The notes: a model not told the origin generated them from the letters alone. Numbered from the stretch's first letter, positions 45,839 to 57,579 are shown. The stretch is DNA of 64,000 nucleotides from Metallyticus violacea (GCA_030762175.1 CM060846.1:178933041-178997040), one strand, 5' to 3'. Translations and numbers: made by a program.

Positions 45839-46049
45839 GTTTCTCACTTGTGAGAATTGCTGGGGGCACTATGTAAATTGCATCAGCCCGAGGAGCATTT
45901 AATTATTCAAATCTGATATCTAAACTTTTCTGCAGTGTCAAACCTGGTTGTATAGTTTTTGTAAGGTCTCTATTATAGATAAAGAGAAAAAAATTACCCT
46001 ATAACTGCCCAGCATGCACTTATGGTCACGACTAAAAAATAGTAGCTTC

Positions 46050-47250
46050 ATTAACAGAAGACTTGCACATTATTCACTTGGAGAAACAAAGAACATGTTC
46101 ATATTATACTCTTACACCAAATCAATACGTTCCATTGGGATGTCTGCGTGTTTTGCCCAGCTCCCGTTCATAGCGAAAGTGACTCCCAAATTTGTGAATT
46201 TCTTTATTTTATAATACCTGATCTGCACATGCCCTCCTCTCTTCACTGATGTACACCGCACCGATATTGAACGTCATTGTTTAGATCTTCTCCTCATTAA
46301 CTGCCATTCTCCATCCCTGACAATACGCCTCTAAGCAGTCTAGTTCCTTTTGCAGACCGTCAATTGTTGTAGATATCAATATTAGATCATCGGCATATGG
46401 GAGTGCTGGTATGGATATGCCTCCTATGTTCCAGGCATCAGATTCTATAACAAACATTTTCTGCATTATCTCATCTACAAACAAATTGAAAACGAACGGT
46501 GATAGGATATATTCTTGGCTTACCTCTCTCCGTGTTATTACAGTTTTTGAAACTTTATCGAGATCATATTTTACACAGGGCTGTACCTTAATAATATTGA
46601 TTCTAAAGCCTTGATCATTTTACCCGAGACTCCTTCCGCCATAATTTACTCCATAATGCTTACCTTTCCATGGAATCAAAAGCTTTTGGAAACTCTAGAA
46701 AGACACAATGCAGTTTTCCCCTCTTTTTCTGTGTTTGTTTTACTTTCCGTGAGTCTAATACAAAAATATCGTCTGCCGTGCTGTATCTTTCCCTAAACCC
46801 CGCTTGGAATTATTAAGGTGATTTGTATTCTACTACCCATTGCTTAATTCTCTCATATCAAGTTTTGCAATAAATTTTTCCCATTACCTTAAATATTGGA
46901 CACATAATTGCCGTTGTCCATTCTTCTGCACATGCCCCCCATTGATTCATTATTTTCATCATATCTATAAAGTTTACACGTCTTAAACCCTCCTTAAATA
47001 TTTCTGACAGCAGTACGTGGAGACCAGGGGCTTTGTTGTTCTTTTAGCTTTTTATTGCTTTAATTATTCCGCATATCATAATATCCCTATCCATAATTTC
47101 AATTTTTAATACTCCTAATAGTTGCATTTCATTCAGTGCTGGCCCCTGCCAGTTCCTCCCTTTCTCGAATACATCTTGAAAATGAATTCTCCACTGCTCC
47201 GGAGTTAAGCAGTTATGAATATAAGATCCCTTTTTTACTCTCTTCAATAA
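46050..47250 (-). pseudogene. LINE reverse-transcriptase remnant
   Basis: Minus-strand non-LTR RT with motifs in order. NNKAPGLH near 47,030 precedes the fingers. QAGFRERYSTADDIF near 46,805-46,760, CVFLEFPKAFDSMER near 46,710-46,670 (motif A; first Asp replaced by Glu), and PALPYADDLILIS near 46,410-46,375 (motif C, A-D-D intact) follow. FTNLGVTFAMNGSWAKH near 46,200-46,150 comes from the thumb/connection. At least four frame changes and several stops intervene. The 5' part of the element is lost. A tRNA-like SINE-A head is joined directly upstream at 47,257-47,304 on the same strand. Confidence 0.85.
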
Positions 47251-47256
47251 CCTCCA

Positions 47257-47304
47257 ATTGGGTGTAGGAGGCAAGTATGGTAACCACTACACCACCAGGA
47301 CCGA
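47257..47304 (-). mobile_element. Isolated SINE-A head joined to LINE fragment
   Basis: 48 bp matching only the first part of SINE-A (GTCGGTCCTGGTGGTGTAGT through CCTCCTACACCCAA). It passes straight into LINE sequence without the SINE body. Same strand and order as a 5' head on a LINE copy. Confidence 0.85.
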
Positions 47305-47352
47305 CAATAAAGAGAAGAAGATTAGAAAGGAATGTGCAAGGAAACTAAAACA

Positions 47353-47577
47353 CTAGATTCCTACCCGAGGCACGCTGCTTATGAAAGCTCTTCCACTAAT
47401 TTGCCGTTCCGTCGTCCCTTTTCTAAAAACCAGCAGATCTTTGTGTTGTTTCTGTGATACTGTGAATACCTGTCTCCTTCTGCCCCCTTTCTCATTTCTA
47501 AATACTTTAAGTGCCTGGCCCGTGTTTAGCCTCACTATATGCTCTGTGTTACCATCCATCAGTGACAGGCCGCCCAT
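47353..47577 (-). pseudogene. Open minus-strand segment of unknown type
   Basis: 74 codons, rich in Arg/Lys/Gln (KGGRRRQVFTVSQKQHKD). It lies upstream of the SINE head/LINE fragment and next to an oppositely oriented LINE tail. It may be LINE ORF1 or chance. I do not recognise it. Confidence 0.2.
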
Positions 47578-47599
47578 TTTTTCTATTTTTCATTTTCAT

Positions 47600-47745
47600 C
47601 CCACTTCTGCCGGGGAGTATTGGTGCATGAGAGATACTCACACTTTCGGGAAATTTTCTAGCGAAGACCCAACAAAGAAAGTTAATGACTATAGAGAAGA
47701 GAGCGGTGTGGGGGAGGGAGGATAAGTAAATGGAAGGGGGCTCAA
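47600..47745 (+). mobile_element. LINE 3' tail fragment (same family as 63.8 kb)
   Basis: GCCGGGGAGTATTGGTGCAT, then GAGATACTCA, GGAAAT, TTCTAG, GAAGACCCAACA, TTAATGACTA and GTAAATGGAAGG align to 63,770-63,893. The orientation is plus, opposite to the neighbouring RT remnant. Confidence 0.85.
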
Positions 47746-47958
47746 CAGCAAGGCTCCATTCACAATGAAAATTAAACGTAACGTAAACTTGAAAGTTAAA
47801 TGCTATGTATTGTAATGGAAGTATTCACAATGAATCACGTAAACATAAAACTAAACGTACAATTAGACGTAAACTTAGAAGCTTACAAGTTCCAATGTAT
47901 TGCGTCTACCTCTAACTAAAGAAATCAATCAGAACGCAGCTGCTCTGCTATGGAAGAC

Positions 47959-47965
47959 ACAGAGA

Positions 47966-48010
<45 letters not shown>
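47959..48010. repeat. (GA)n microsatellite
   Basis: About 25 GA units with one ATAG interruption. Confidence 0.96.
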
Positions 48011-48012
<2 letters not shown>

Positions 48013-48375
48013 GAAGATCAGTGGCTCTGTAGACAGAATGGCGTCAATGGATAAAAGAGGAATTGCATTATACGAAAGTTATCTTTGTTTATATTACTCC
48101 AAGCAAATTAGTTACCGCACTTAGCACATGCATAAGCAGAAACAGCCATTTTCAATCACCTGTTTGTTGATCTTCGCTTGATCTTTTCTTTATTCTCTCT
48201 CTCTTTTTGATTGCCTTATACTTACGTTTGTTTCTTTCATTGTGAATGCTTACACATTACTATGTTTATGTGTTAAAGCTTATTTTGTTATGATTACCTT
48301 AAAATTCATTGTGAATGGGCCTAAGGATTCTATTAATGTTTGCATGTATATAAAATTACTCCTAGAAAACGTGTG

Positions 48376-48477
48376 ATGTAGGTATATCGATGTGTTTGTG
48401 TGTGTACATATATATACACATACACACACACATATATATATATATATATACACACAAACACATCGATATACTTACAT
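48376..48477. repeat. 102-bp palindrome around TA/CA repeats
   Basis: The outer arms read ATGTAGGTATATCGATGTGT and, inverted, ATGTAAGTATATCGATGTGT, both continuing into TTGTGTGTG. One mismatch occurs in about 27 bp. The centre is alternating TA and CA/TG tracts, so the whole can form a cruciform. Confidence 0.9.
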
Positions 48478-48899
48478 TTTATATACATACATTAATATAT
48501 ATGTGTGTGTGTCTGTGTGTGTGTTGTGTATGTCGATTGTTACAAGGAGGATATCAGCACATGTATGGTCATATGGTCCTAAGACTGTTGTACTTTTTTA
48601 TGTGTATTTTACAACTGTTATAATAAAAAGTCCATTATTACTAAGTTTCATTGCTGAAATCAAAACGCTATCTGACTGTCACGAAATAGTTTCAAATGAT
48701 AATAATGAAGCAATGAATGTCAATTTCATATCTTCTCATATATCTCGTCTGACGAAACATTGCAGTTTTCAGGTGAGGGCGCTCCGTCTCGCTGCGCAAT
48801 GAGTCAGCTCGAGGAATGTAGAGTACAGCTAATCATCAAACATTAACAAATGTTACGAAGTTAATAAAATACAATTTTCCAACACCATGATTGAATGAA

Positions 48900-50180
48900 A
48901 TATTTCTGTTAAATGGTATATACAAGTATCTTAATCCAAATGTGTCTATATGTCCGGAGCAGAGGTTTCAATTCATTTGCACTATCTATTGAACTGCCCT
49001 CTTCTGCTACCTTCCCTGTCATAATCCATTTCATCTTTATCACCCTCATCACTACTTGCAATACCTATGTTTGTTCAATCATTTCAATTTCCTCTTCCAT
49101 TTGTTGTAGTGGCAGTAAAGTAATTTCGTGTTATTTTAAAATCCTATTCACTGTGTATGCAGTTTGAAACTTGTATTGTTTAACTATTTCTATAAACTCT
49201 TGTTTAGTTAAATGTTAATCTGCAGTGAGATTTTGATTTTTGAAACAGGAAATTATGTCAATTTTTCTAGGAGTCATTTTTGGTACTTTATCTTTATTTT
49301 CTGGTACTGTGTGATAAAATAAACAAAATGCATAAAACAGCAATGCACCCATATGAAATTTTTAGTATGAGATGTTCGATTAACCATTTATTATAGTTTT
49401 CGTCATTTATTTCATTATCATAATCTGCAGAATTTTTAATGGAATCATAAATCAACTCCGCCTCTTCAATAAACCCCATTAAACCACCAGTCTGAACAAC
49501 AATAACACTCTGCCCAACATTTTGATTTACATACGCTTCTTGCATATAATCATGCTGCCGACACTTGTTTACAGTATAATGAGTATGAACCCATGTTTCG
49601 TTTGTGTGAACAATTAGGCATTTTTGGACCTTTTTAATTTATTCCTAGGATCTCATGAAGTGCAAAAATGTCAGGGTTCTCCATTAAAGTATGTCGCAAT
49701 GTTTTGCGTTTCATGAATCCCATGCTTTTCAGTATTTTCCAGGATGTATCTTTTTCCCCCTTATCTTTCCTTCAAAGCATTTAGGAGTTTTCGTAGCTTC
49801 GCAATTTCTTTTCTCTAATCATAAAACTCAAAAAACTTCCGCACACGACACATTTTTAATACCTCGAGTTAAATTTTCTTTGGATATGGGCGGATTTTAC
49901 CAGGAGTGACAATGTTTCTCCAGTGGGCTTTAATTTCCCACCCTCCTTCGCTATACCATGTACGTCCTTTTATTTTCCCCCAATGTTGTTGATGTCCTTT
50001 TCAGACCATTCTTTAATGGAATGATAACATCTTTCCTCTTGTCTTGTTCACACAACTTTAGAACATTGTATATAATATGCCTGTTTGGCAAATGTATGAG
50101 TTCTCCTAATGACCTTTTCGGTGGGGTTTCTATTTGGTATTATGTGAGCAGACTTTCGATACCGATTTGCTAACTGCGCG
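48900..50180 (-). pseudogene. DDE transposase remnant (ETWVHTHYTVNK type)
   Basis: Minus-strand relic of a DDE (Tc1/IS630-like) transposase family common in arthropods. The order is: LRKLLNALKER near 49,800 in the linker, VHTNETWVHTHYTVNKC near 49,605-49,555 (family D-E-T-W, here N for the first catalytic Asp), then VIVVQTGGLMGFIEEAELI near 49,505-49,450 and NYNKWLIEHLI near 49,390. KVPKMTPRKIDI near 49,290 and HEITLLPLQQM near 49,110 are the segment before the third acidic residue, whose conserved P-x-Y/H is lost. The longest open piece is 49,294-49,545. It is inactive. Confidence 0.75.
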
Positions 50181-51399
50181 CATTAAACTGCTGCATTTCT
50201 TTACTGGAGCACTGTGACTAATACAGAAAATGGTGACATATTACAGTATCATTGCTGCCTACTGTCTGCAATGTTTCTTCAGACCGGTTATACCAGAAAC
50301 ATGGTTGCCACCCCACAGAAAAGTAAACGTTTAACACTGAAAACAGGACAAAATATGGACACGCTGTGAAGAAAAAGGACAGATTTTGTGGAAGTACTTC
50401 AAGATGATTTATCGGGTAAATGGCAATTAATTGGGGATATAATGTTAAACTGTATGGTATTATAAATTTGTGATATTTATTAACAACAAATTTTTATTCT
50501 TCATTTTGATTCATACTTTACCAACAAATGGACATTTTTAATAAAAAGGGCAGGAAAGGATAACTAAGATAAAATTAAAAAAACGTAAAAGGACTGTTCT
50601 CAAAAACATCTCTCATTGTCTTAACATACTTTGACCAAGAACAGAGTGACGAGTGTTTGGAAAACAATAAAGATTTAAAAGATAAGTCAGGAATCAGTTG
50701 TCCTTTTTTCAGGTCTAGAGAGGTCTGTAGGGAATAGAAAATATTAAGACCCACTGATATTTATATACAACCGAAATACTCTGGGGATGGAAAGTACACC
50801 CCCTGCTCCCCAGCGCACATAAACCCAAGGGATAAAGGCGCGGTAAAGAATATGAGACTGAGTGAACTCCTGGAGAAAAAGCTTCCAAAGGGAAATGTGG
50901 ATCCGAACAAAAGCCCCACAAGTTCTTCGGGTATCAATTCTGGATCACTGAAAGCCAAACGGTTTGCCCCATGAAGCATGACCCTCCAGGAAGCATATTA
51001 TGCCTGAAACTCGGGAACAATTACGAGTACTTTTGATTTGTATCATTTTGGGTTATCTTGCAGAACCATAGTATGAGTTTTACAGTTGATAATAAATTGC
51101 AGATTGTAATTATACATTTTTATTGTGTTCACCCAAAACCTTTTTAATACATGCATATCATTGTTAGAAAAATTACCCTAAAGGTGTAATGAGCTAGATT
51201 TCTTATAATTGGAAGTACGTGGGGACATCATAACTAACGAATTTTTTTTCCTTGCCATTTTATTGACGGAAGTATGGCATTAGGTTCAATTCTTTGTGAT
51301 ATTTTACTGTCACATTGGACAATACTCGTATTTGTGTTTATCAATGAAGAATTTGTATCCTTTATATAGTTGTTTAATATATAGGGCGTGTATCATTAG
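50181..51399. other. Unassigned stretch
   Basis: Small frames at 50,715-50,979 (minus), rich in Gly/Ser/Phe, have no known domain. Nothing else recognised. Confidence 0.55.
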
Positions 51400-52610
51400 C
51401 TTCAAGGTTTGGATCGTCCAATCTATTCCGCCTCTATCAAGACTGATCTCGCCCCTTGTATTACTAACTTTCTAGTGACTTACTTCCTTTTGGATTATTA
51501 TTAATAACTCTTCTACAATAAATGTAGATGGTATTGCATTTACACGATCTTCCCAGTACATTTTATATTCATTAACTACTTTTATTATAATTTGTACTTT
51601 TACCTAATTCTCAATTTGCTCATTTTTTCTTTTATCACATAAAGTATATACAGCTTTATATTTGTGACACTTTTATTCCTGTTTCAATTTTCCTTTCCTG
51701 GACTTTCATTAAGACCAATTGCAACAGTAAGAGCTGCCATAACTTCAAATAAGGTCCTCACACATTACTTTAATGTCCGTCAAAATTTTCCATAGAAATA
51801 ATATTTTTTGAATATTTTTTCTTTAATTTCATATTTTTGTCCATGTGTTATAAAGCAGATCAAACACTTAAATTTATTAACTTGTTCCACTATTTTATTC
51901 GCTATAACTATCTTCACTCCAATAGGCCAAGAAATCGAGCGTATAACTTTAATTTGCATATATTTTCATATTAAACTTAGTTTAATTTAAAAATGCTTCT
52001 TGTAGCATTTTCATTTTTGCTAATGACTATTTGGTTTTATAGTAGTAAAATTTAGATAATCCATTGCAAAACCCGTTAAATATTATTTTAGTCATATACT
52101 TATAACAGTGTATGTAAATAGATTAAAAAGTGTGGTGTGATAAAGGACACCCTTGTCGAATTCCTTGGATTATTTATGCTACTTTATTGTTAATTTGCAG
52201 TGTTTTTTTTTAATCAGAGATGTACTTTTTATAAAGGTACTGTTATTATAATGTGTGCCACTCATACATCTATCCACTCAATTAAATTCTTTATCGTAGT
52301 GAATAAAGGACAAAAATGTTAGAAAATTAAACTCTATTCGTATTCACTTAATTGTGCAATGTTCAGGACACCTCTATAATTTTTAGTATGCCTCTATCGT
52401 TTTTCAGAAGCATGGAATATATATTAGCTAATTTCGATTCATCTGAGACATAACCAATATGTCAACATATGTTAGTAAGCTTAAGTATTCTAAGTTTAAT
52501 TTCATGTGGTGCATATTTTAACAAATTCATGTTAATTATTTTCTGTTAATGAAGTTTTATGGAAAGTTTATGTGTCTGGTATATACCTTCTGAAACAGAT
52601 CTTAAATATG
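51400..52610 (-). pseudogene. LINE pol remnant (RT motifs)
   Basis: On the minus strand GIRQGCPLS near 52,160-52,130 is the conserved motif B region of non-LTR RTs (G-x-x-Q-G-x-x-L-S). Upstream, 52,530-52,330 gives LKYAPHEIKLRILKLTN and NIYSMLLKNDRGILK, resembling the segments before motif A. WEDRVNAIPSTFIVEELL near 51,560-51,510 resembles pre-RT linker sequence, but lies out of order. This may reflect rearrangement or a second fragment. Very decayed. Confidence 0.5.
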
Positions 52611-52736
52611 TAGCTTAAAAAGAGATTTGTACCTTTTGATTCAAATACCTTTAAATGTTATTATTATTATGTGTTTAAATTGTTCGCAGCAATAAGCGTT
52701 CTGAAGGGATCCCCACGCCACAACGCGATTTGTTAC

Positions 52737-52766
52737 ACACACACAGACACACACACACACACACAC
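52737..52766. repeat. (CA)n microsatellite
   Basis: About 14 CA units with one CAGA, next to the left terminus of the deleted transposon. Confidence 0.95.
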
Positions 52767-52877
52767 AGAGGGTGCCAAAATGTATACACACTTCAAGCAA
52801 AGAAAAAAAAAACTGTGTTAATATTACAAAACTGAATTCACACAAACAGAAAATGATGAACACTAATCGTCTTAGAC

Positions 52878-53210
52878 TTTTACAGTTGCAACAGTTGCTC
52901 AAAATGCCCACCATCGGCTTCGATACACTCTGAGTATGTTGAACCTGATTGAGCAACGTTTGTGAAAGTGTCCTCAGCGATTGCAGCACATGCCGTTTCA
53001 ATTTCTTCCCGAAGTGCTGCCAGTGTAGCTAGTTTTCTACGGTATACAACCTCCTTAAGAATTTTCCCATAGGTAGAAGTCGAACGGAGTTAGATCCGGA
53101 CAACACGGTACACACGTCTCCATTGCCTTTGAATTTCAACAATATTCTCGGTTTTCCAATGCCACTTCAAAATAACTTTCCGCTGTTCAAACGATAATCT
53201 TGGCTCCATT
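52878..53210 (-). pseudogene. Transposase with N- and C-terminal parts fused by deletion
   Basis: Starts at ATG 53,208-53,210 with EPRLSFEQRKVILKWHWKT, the N-terminal HTH of an arthropod DDE transposase family. After about 30 residues it jumps, near 53,110-53,095, to PDLTPF(D)FY-type sequence in another frame, which is the third-Asp region. It then gives AALREEIETACAAIAEDTFT and the C-terminus EADGGHFEQLL, ending with a stop near 52,878. The catalytic core between, with the first two Asp, is absent. About 110 codons remain of roughly 350 expected. Confidence 0.8.
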
Positions 53211-53257
53211 TTGTTATAGCAACGTTAGCATAATATAATGTATTTTTTTGAATGCTA

Positions 53258-53528
53258 TTTAATGTCTGTTTTTACTACTGAGGCACCACATGCGGTGATC
53301 ACTGGTAATACTCGCAATGAAATGATATATTGGGAAAGGATTTTTTTTTAAGGAAGGGAACGTCCCAGGCCTAAGTTTAGAGTACCCTGCTGCATTTGCC
53401 AGTTATGAGGACTGAGGAAAACCTGAAAAAAAACCCTCAGTCAAGAAGGATGGTCCTGGCGGGATTCGAACTCCAGACCTCCAGCTCAAGAGTCCGCGCC
53501 TTAACGACCTCGGCCACCCCTGGCGGTC
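53258..53528 (-). mobile_element. SINE-B copy inside deleted transposon
   Basis: Minus-strand copy, nearly full length. Its plus-strand complement shows GATTCGAACTCC (B box) and CTTAACGACCTCGGCCACC (A box). The 3' terminal block is mutated (ATTTAATGTCTG). Confidence 0.92.
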
Positions 53529-53750
53529 ATAACGTAATGGGCGTTACATCTGTTTATAGAACATCATATCATAATCTTGGCTTCACTTGTTCATTGTTGA
53601 TTTACCTATGACGCAGCAACGCTATCACAATGTATGTGAGTCACAACTGTTTACAGAACACCATATTACACGTTCTGTTGTTTTTCGGTTCAACTTTGAA
53701 ATACGTTAAATAGATATCTGTTGTAAAATTGTGTATACATTTTTGGCACC

Positions 53751-53754
<4 letters not shown>

Positions 53755-53798
<44 letters not shown>
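53755..53798. repeat. (AT)n microsatellite
   Basis: About 22 TA units directly at the right end of the deleted transposon; TA is also the target of such elements. Confidence 0.97.
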
Positions 53799-53799
<1 letters not shown>

Positions 53800-53801
<2 letters not shown>

Positions 53802-54700
53802 CCAGCAGTGCTGCAATGACAATTTTTGCGAATTGGTTTTCTAGATGGTCTGTAAAACTCTCCTCTATGGCAAAAACCACCCCTTGATTAGATGAAAAAC
53901 ACGTCAACAAGGAAGAGTTTCATCTTTGGAAACAGATGAAAGACGAAGCCATATCTGAGGAGTAGGATGGGTGCTCTAACAATTCGTATTTCAATTCTCT
54001 CAAATTTTCCAGTGCTAAAACAAATTTTGGGAGATGCATTTTCCAAATGAAGAATTGCATTTTTCTGCTGCAAATCGTCCTAAGTACTTATCCTCTTGCA
54101 AGTCGTGTATTTCCGCATCCATTGTTTATGTAGTTTATTTAAAAGACGAATAGTATTCTCCGGTTATGGTTTTTACCCTATGTTTGCTTATCAATTGGTA
54201 ACATTTCTTAACCGTCCGAAAAGACTGATGCCATGGTCTTTCCTGCAGGTGAAACCGACTTCGTGTTCTCCGGCATTAAATAACCGACTTCGATCTACTA
54301 CTTTGGCTACTTTCTATTGTGGTGTGTGATCATAAATCGAAATCTCATCCACAGTTATTGACCTATGCACAAAATGAGGCCTGCTGCTATTAAATCGCTT
54401 CAAACACTATTGCAGTATTTTCACATACCTAATATCAAAGCGTATATTTGTTCATAATCAGTTCTCTTGATTTTGCATAATTTGTAAGTCCTTTACGTGG
54501 ATCATTTTCAAGATTGGTACGGCCATGTTTACATTCAGCAGCCTATTTTAATCATTGAAATAGATGAAGTGTCTCCATAAAATTTTATTAATTTAGCATG
54601 AGTTTCCTTTATCGTTAAGGAATCTTTCAGAAATAACTTAATCATTGCGTAATACTCAATTTTCTCAATTTTATGGAATACAATTATCTTCTCAATCGCA
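53800..54700 (-). pseudogene. mariner transposase remnant
   Basis: Minus strand. The N-terminus near 54,670-54,560 reads IEKIEYYAMIKLFLKDSLT and KETHAKLIKFYGDTSSIS, which is the mariner first HTH. The middle (54,370-54,020) is heavily degraded. The C-terminus near 53,960-53,820 reads EHPSYSSDMASS (family S-P-D-L-A-P; Pro lost) and VVFAIEESFTDHLENQFAK. It is in several frames, with the catalytic core unrecognisable. It abuts the deleted transposon to its left in this map. Confidence 0.65.
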
Positions 54701-54924
54701 TGGCCACCTAGGCCGAGAACTTTCAGGACCATCTTGGTATGGAGTGTGGCATAGGCTGCTTAGTCGTTTTAGATTTACTTATATTATGCTTAAATTATAA
54801 ATGTGAGAGAAATTTTATTAAACGGCGAACATAGCTTTAGTGCTTCGGAAGATTAATGTAAAGCTATATGTATATATATAAAACTTAAAATGTACAAAGG
54901 CGTGCCACATTTAAAGTAAAAACA

Positions 54925-55016
54925 CATAAAGGCACTATAAAACACTGTTCGAGGCACTATAAGACACTGTGGAACACTGTTGAGGTCACTTGGTGCACTG
55001 TAGAACACTGCAGAAG
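54925..55016. repeat. Degenerate ~22-bp tandem repeats (GCACTATAAAACACTGT)
   Basis: Four imperfect units sharing GCACTATAA/GTAGA and ACACTGT. A small minus-strand frame over it is incidental. Confidence 0.7.
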
Positions 55017-55177
55017 TTACTATATTTCGAGCCTGCAATGGGCTATCTAGCAATACACATGGCTTGTGTGCCCTACAGTCTGCTGAGTTGGCGGGCGGAG
55101 AAACCAACTTTGAAAAAATTTAAATTCTGTTTGCTGGTAGGGATTTTTTTTAAAGAGAGGTCTTTGAGCCTGCAGGA

Positions 55178-55455
55178 GCACCACCACAGATGGCCGAGGT
55201 CATTATGGCGCGGACTCGTGAGCGGGAGGTCTGAGCTTGAATCCCGCCAGGACCGTCCTCCCTGACTGAAGTTTTTCCAGGTTTTCCTCAGTCTTCATAC
55301 CTGGCAAATGCCGGGGACCCTAAACTTAGGCTTGAAACGTTTCCTTCCTTAAAAAAAATCCTTTCCCAATATATCATTTCATTTCATGTATCACCAGTGT
55401 TCATCGCCTGTGGTGCCTCAGTAGTAAAAACGGGCGTTAAACATCATTAAAAAAA
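55178..55455 (+). mobile_element. SINE-B copy, full length
   Basis: A box ATGGCCGAGGTCATTATGGC, B-box region GCTTGAATCCC, body complete except for a deletion of the GGTACC block, and 3' end TAGTAAAAACGGGCGTTAAA. Confidence 0.95.
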
Positions 55456-56202
55456 AGCCTCGAGTGGTAGGTGCTTTGTGAAGAAAGACGATAAATATGC
55501 TCTTCCATAATTATGTTCCTTTACTTCTATTCCCAAATTACTATTTAAGTGTGTGAAATTAATATTCACTGTTAATGATGGTGAGTGAGTCACGTTTCAA
55601 AATGTCATCAACAATACGGTTCAAACCACTTTGTTCTTCTAAAGTTGATGTTAAATTCTGTAAAGATGTTCTCTTAATACGGACTGAAAGCGTTTACTAT
55701 ATTTCTGCAGTTCGTCATTCTTCAAATTTATAACATACTGTGGGTTTTACAAATAACTTTCAAAGTAGAACACTAGACAATATTTATAGTTGATTCTTGC
55801 CCCTTCTGGAAGGGTTCATATAATATTTTTGCAAATAAATATGCGTCTGCTTATTTTGTACTACACTAGAGCACTATGAAAGCAATTTTATTGGGTGCAT
55901 CATGCTTTCTATATTTGTTCCTCTAGCTTACATTATTACTAAACATTCTTTTCCAGTATATAAAACCGTAATTAGCGTTTTTTATCCTCAACTTGCTACC
56001 TGTGCTTGTTTTTCCTTAAATTTGAATCATTGTTATGTGGTACAGATATACATTTAGCCCATTAGTAAAGTATAAAGTTTGAATATCGTGTTGGTACGGA
56101 AAAAGAAGTTTTGAGACTCTGAGGTTAATTTAATTTATAAAGGATTAGTGAATATGTTGCAAATTGATAGAAACCTCACGTCAGGTTTAAGAAAAATAGC
56201 TT
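55456..56202. other. Unassigned AT-rich stretch
   Basis: No recognised feature. Confidence 0.6.
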
Positions 56203-56473
56203 TTTTAACAGTGTTTAAAGCCAGTTTTACTACTGAGGCACCACAGTCTGTGAACACTGGTGATACATGAAATGAAGTGATATATTGGGAAAGGGTGTTT
56301 TTTAAGGAAAGAAACGTTCTAGGCCTAAGTTTAGGGTACCTCCCAGTCATTTGCCATTTATGAGGACTGACAAAAACGGGGAAAAACCCTCAGTCAGGGA
56401 TGACAGTCCTGGCGAGATTGGAATCCCAGACCTCCCGCTCACAAGTCCGCGCCTTGTGAGGACTAACGACATC
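56203..56473 (-). mobile_element. SINE-B copy, head rearranged
   Basis: Minus-strand copy with a mutated 3' block (AGTGTTTAAAGCCAG). In the head, GAGGAC and part of the A box are rearranged (CCGCGCCTTGTGAGGACTAACGACATC on plus, read in parts). Confidence 0.9.
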
Positions 56474-57419
56474 AGTTAGAAAACTAGCCTGAAAAGAGTT
56501 TGACACTTTATAGAAAAAAAAATTTAAACAGAGAATCATACTCTGCCCCAAAACACCCCTGCACTGAGAAAAGCCCCTTAACGTTCGCGGTCCACAGCGA
56601 GAAGTCGGTATACTGATCCAGTAAACTTCGTTACTACCATGTGGAACTAAACTAACCAAGGAAAGCGAAGTAATATATATAAGCTAAGATAACGTATATA
56701 TGATATAGTTTGATGGTTTTAAACCATGGAACCTTTAAGTTTAATAGTGTTTTTAAATTCAATATATTTTTATAGACTAACATTGTTAAAAATTGTCTTC
56801 TAATTGTTATTTTGCTAATCTTTGTCTCACTATTTCATATACTTTCCAAATATTATGGTTGATAAATATACTGGTGTTGAGCTCTTGCATTAATACATAA
56901 ACAAATGCAAATAAAAACAACGAAAAACAATGTTTACTTTCATTGTGCTTTATTATTGAAACAAAATATTTGAAAAAGTTGAACATTTAATAATATATCA
57001 GTTTCTTTAGGTATAAACCATGCCTCTATATATCTGACACCCTGTAGACTGTCGAACTAGCGAATTTAATTTATAATTCAAATATTGAACACGGCGAACG
57101 CTTAGTACGTATACACATTCAAATGTAACTGATTAAAGAGATAAAGCTCGCATTTTTGTGTGTAAAGGAGTAATAAAGTCCCAAATGCACATAAGAAAAT
57201 ATAATAACATTATTTTACATAATGAAAGAAGAGCCTACTTGGATTTATTAATAAGAAAAAAATAAATTTTACAGTTTGCGTCCTTTGGATCTGTAATGAC
57301 CCGAAATGGCGACCGGCAAAAATGGTAAGTGCTTTATTAAAAAAATGGAGGCTTTAAAGATTTTGGTAAAAATACTGGAACACCGCTGAGAACAATGAGG
57401 ATGGTGCACAGGGCGGTTG

Positions 57420-57420
<1 letters not shown>
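56474..57420. other. Unassigned AT-rich stretch
   Basis: No motif recognised up to the GAT tail of the I-like LINE. Confidence 0.6.

Positions 57421-57450
<30 letters not shown>
57421..57450. repeat. (GAT)n tract, LINE 3' tail
   Basis: Ten GAT units at the exact 3' end of the LINE (read ATC on its coding strand). Confidence 0.97.
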
Positions 57451-57451
<1 letters not shown>

Positions 57452-57579
57452 ATTGCTTAAGGGCGCAAAACAACTATGGTCATTAGCGCCCAAGCACACT
57501 AAGTACTGTTTCAGAATTGAAAAAAAATAATTAATTAACACAAATACAGTGCATAAGTAATTTAACAGTAGCTCGTTGG

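Larger units (their letters stand above)
47746..48899. other. Low-complexity stretch
   Basis: Contains short GTAAACTTAAAC-like repeats near 47,770-47,885, a (GA)n tract and the long palindrome listed separately. No gene. Confidence 0.6.
52767..53754. mobile_element. Internally deleted Tc1/mariner-like element with TIRs
   Basis: The left end AGGGTGCCAAAATGTATACA (52,768 on) and the inverse right end TGTGTATACATTTTTGGCAC (about 53,730-53,749), followed by CCTGTA, are matching terminal inverted repeats. (CA)n and (AT)n tracts abut the two ends. Inside is a minus-strand transposase gene missing its middle, and a SINE-B (53,258-53,528). Confidence 0.85.
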
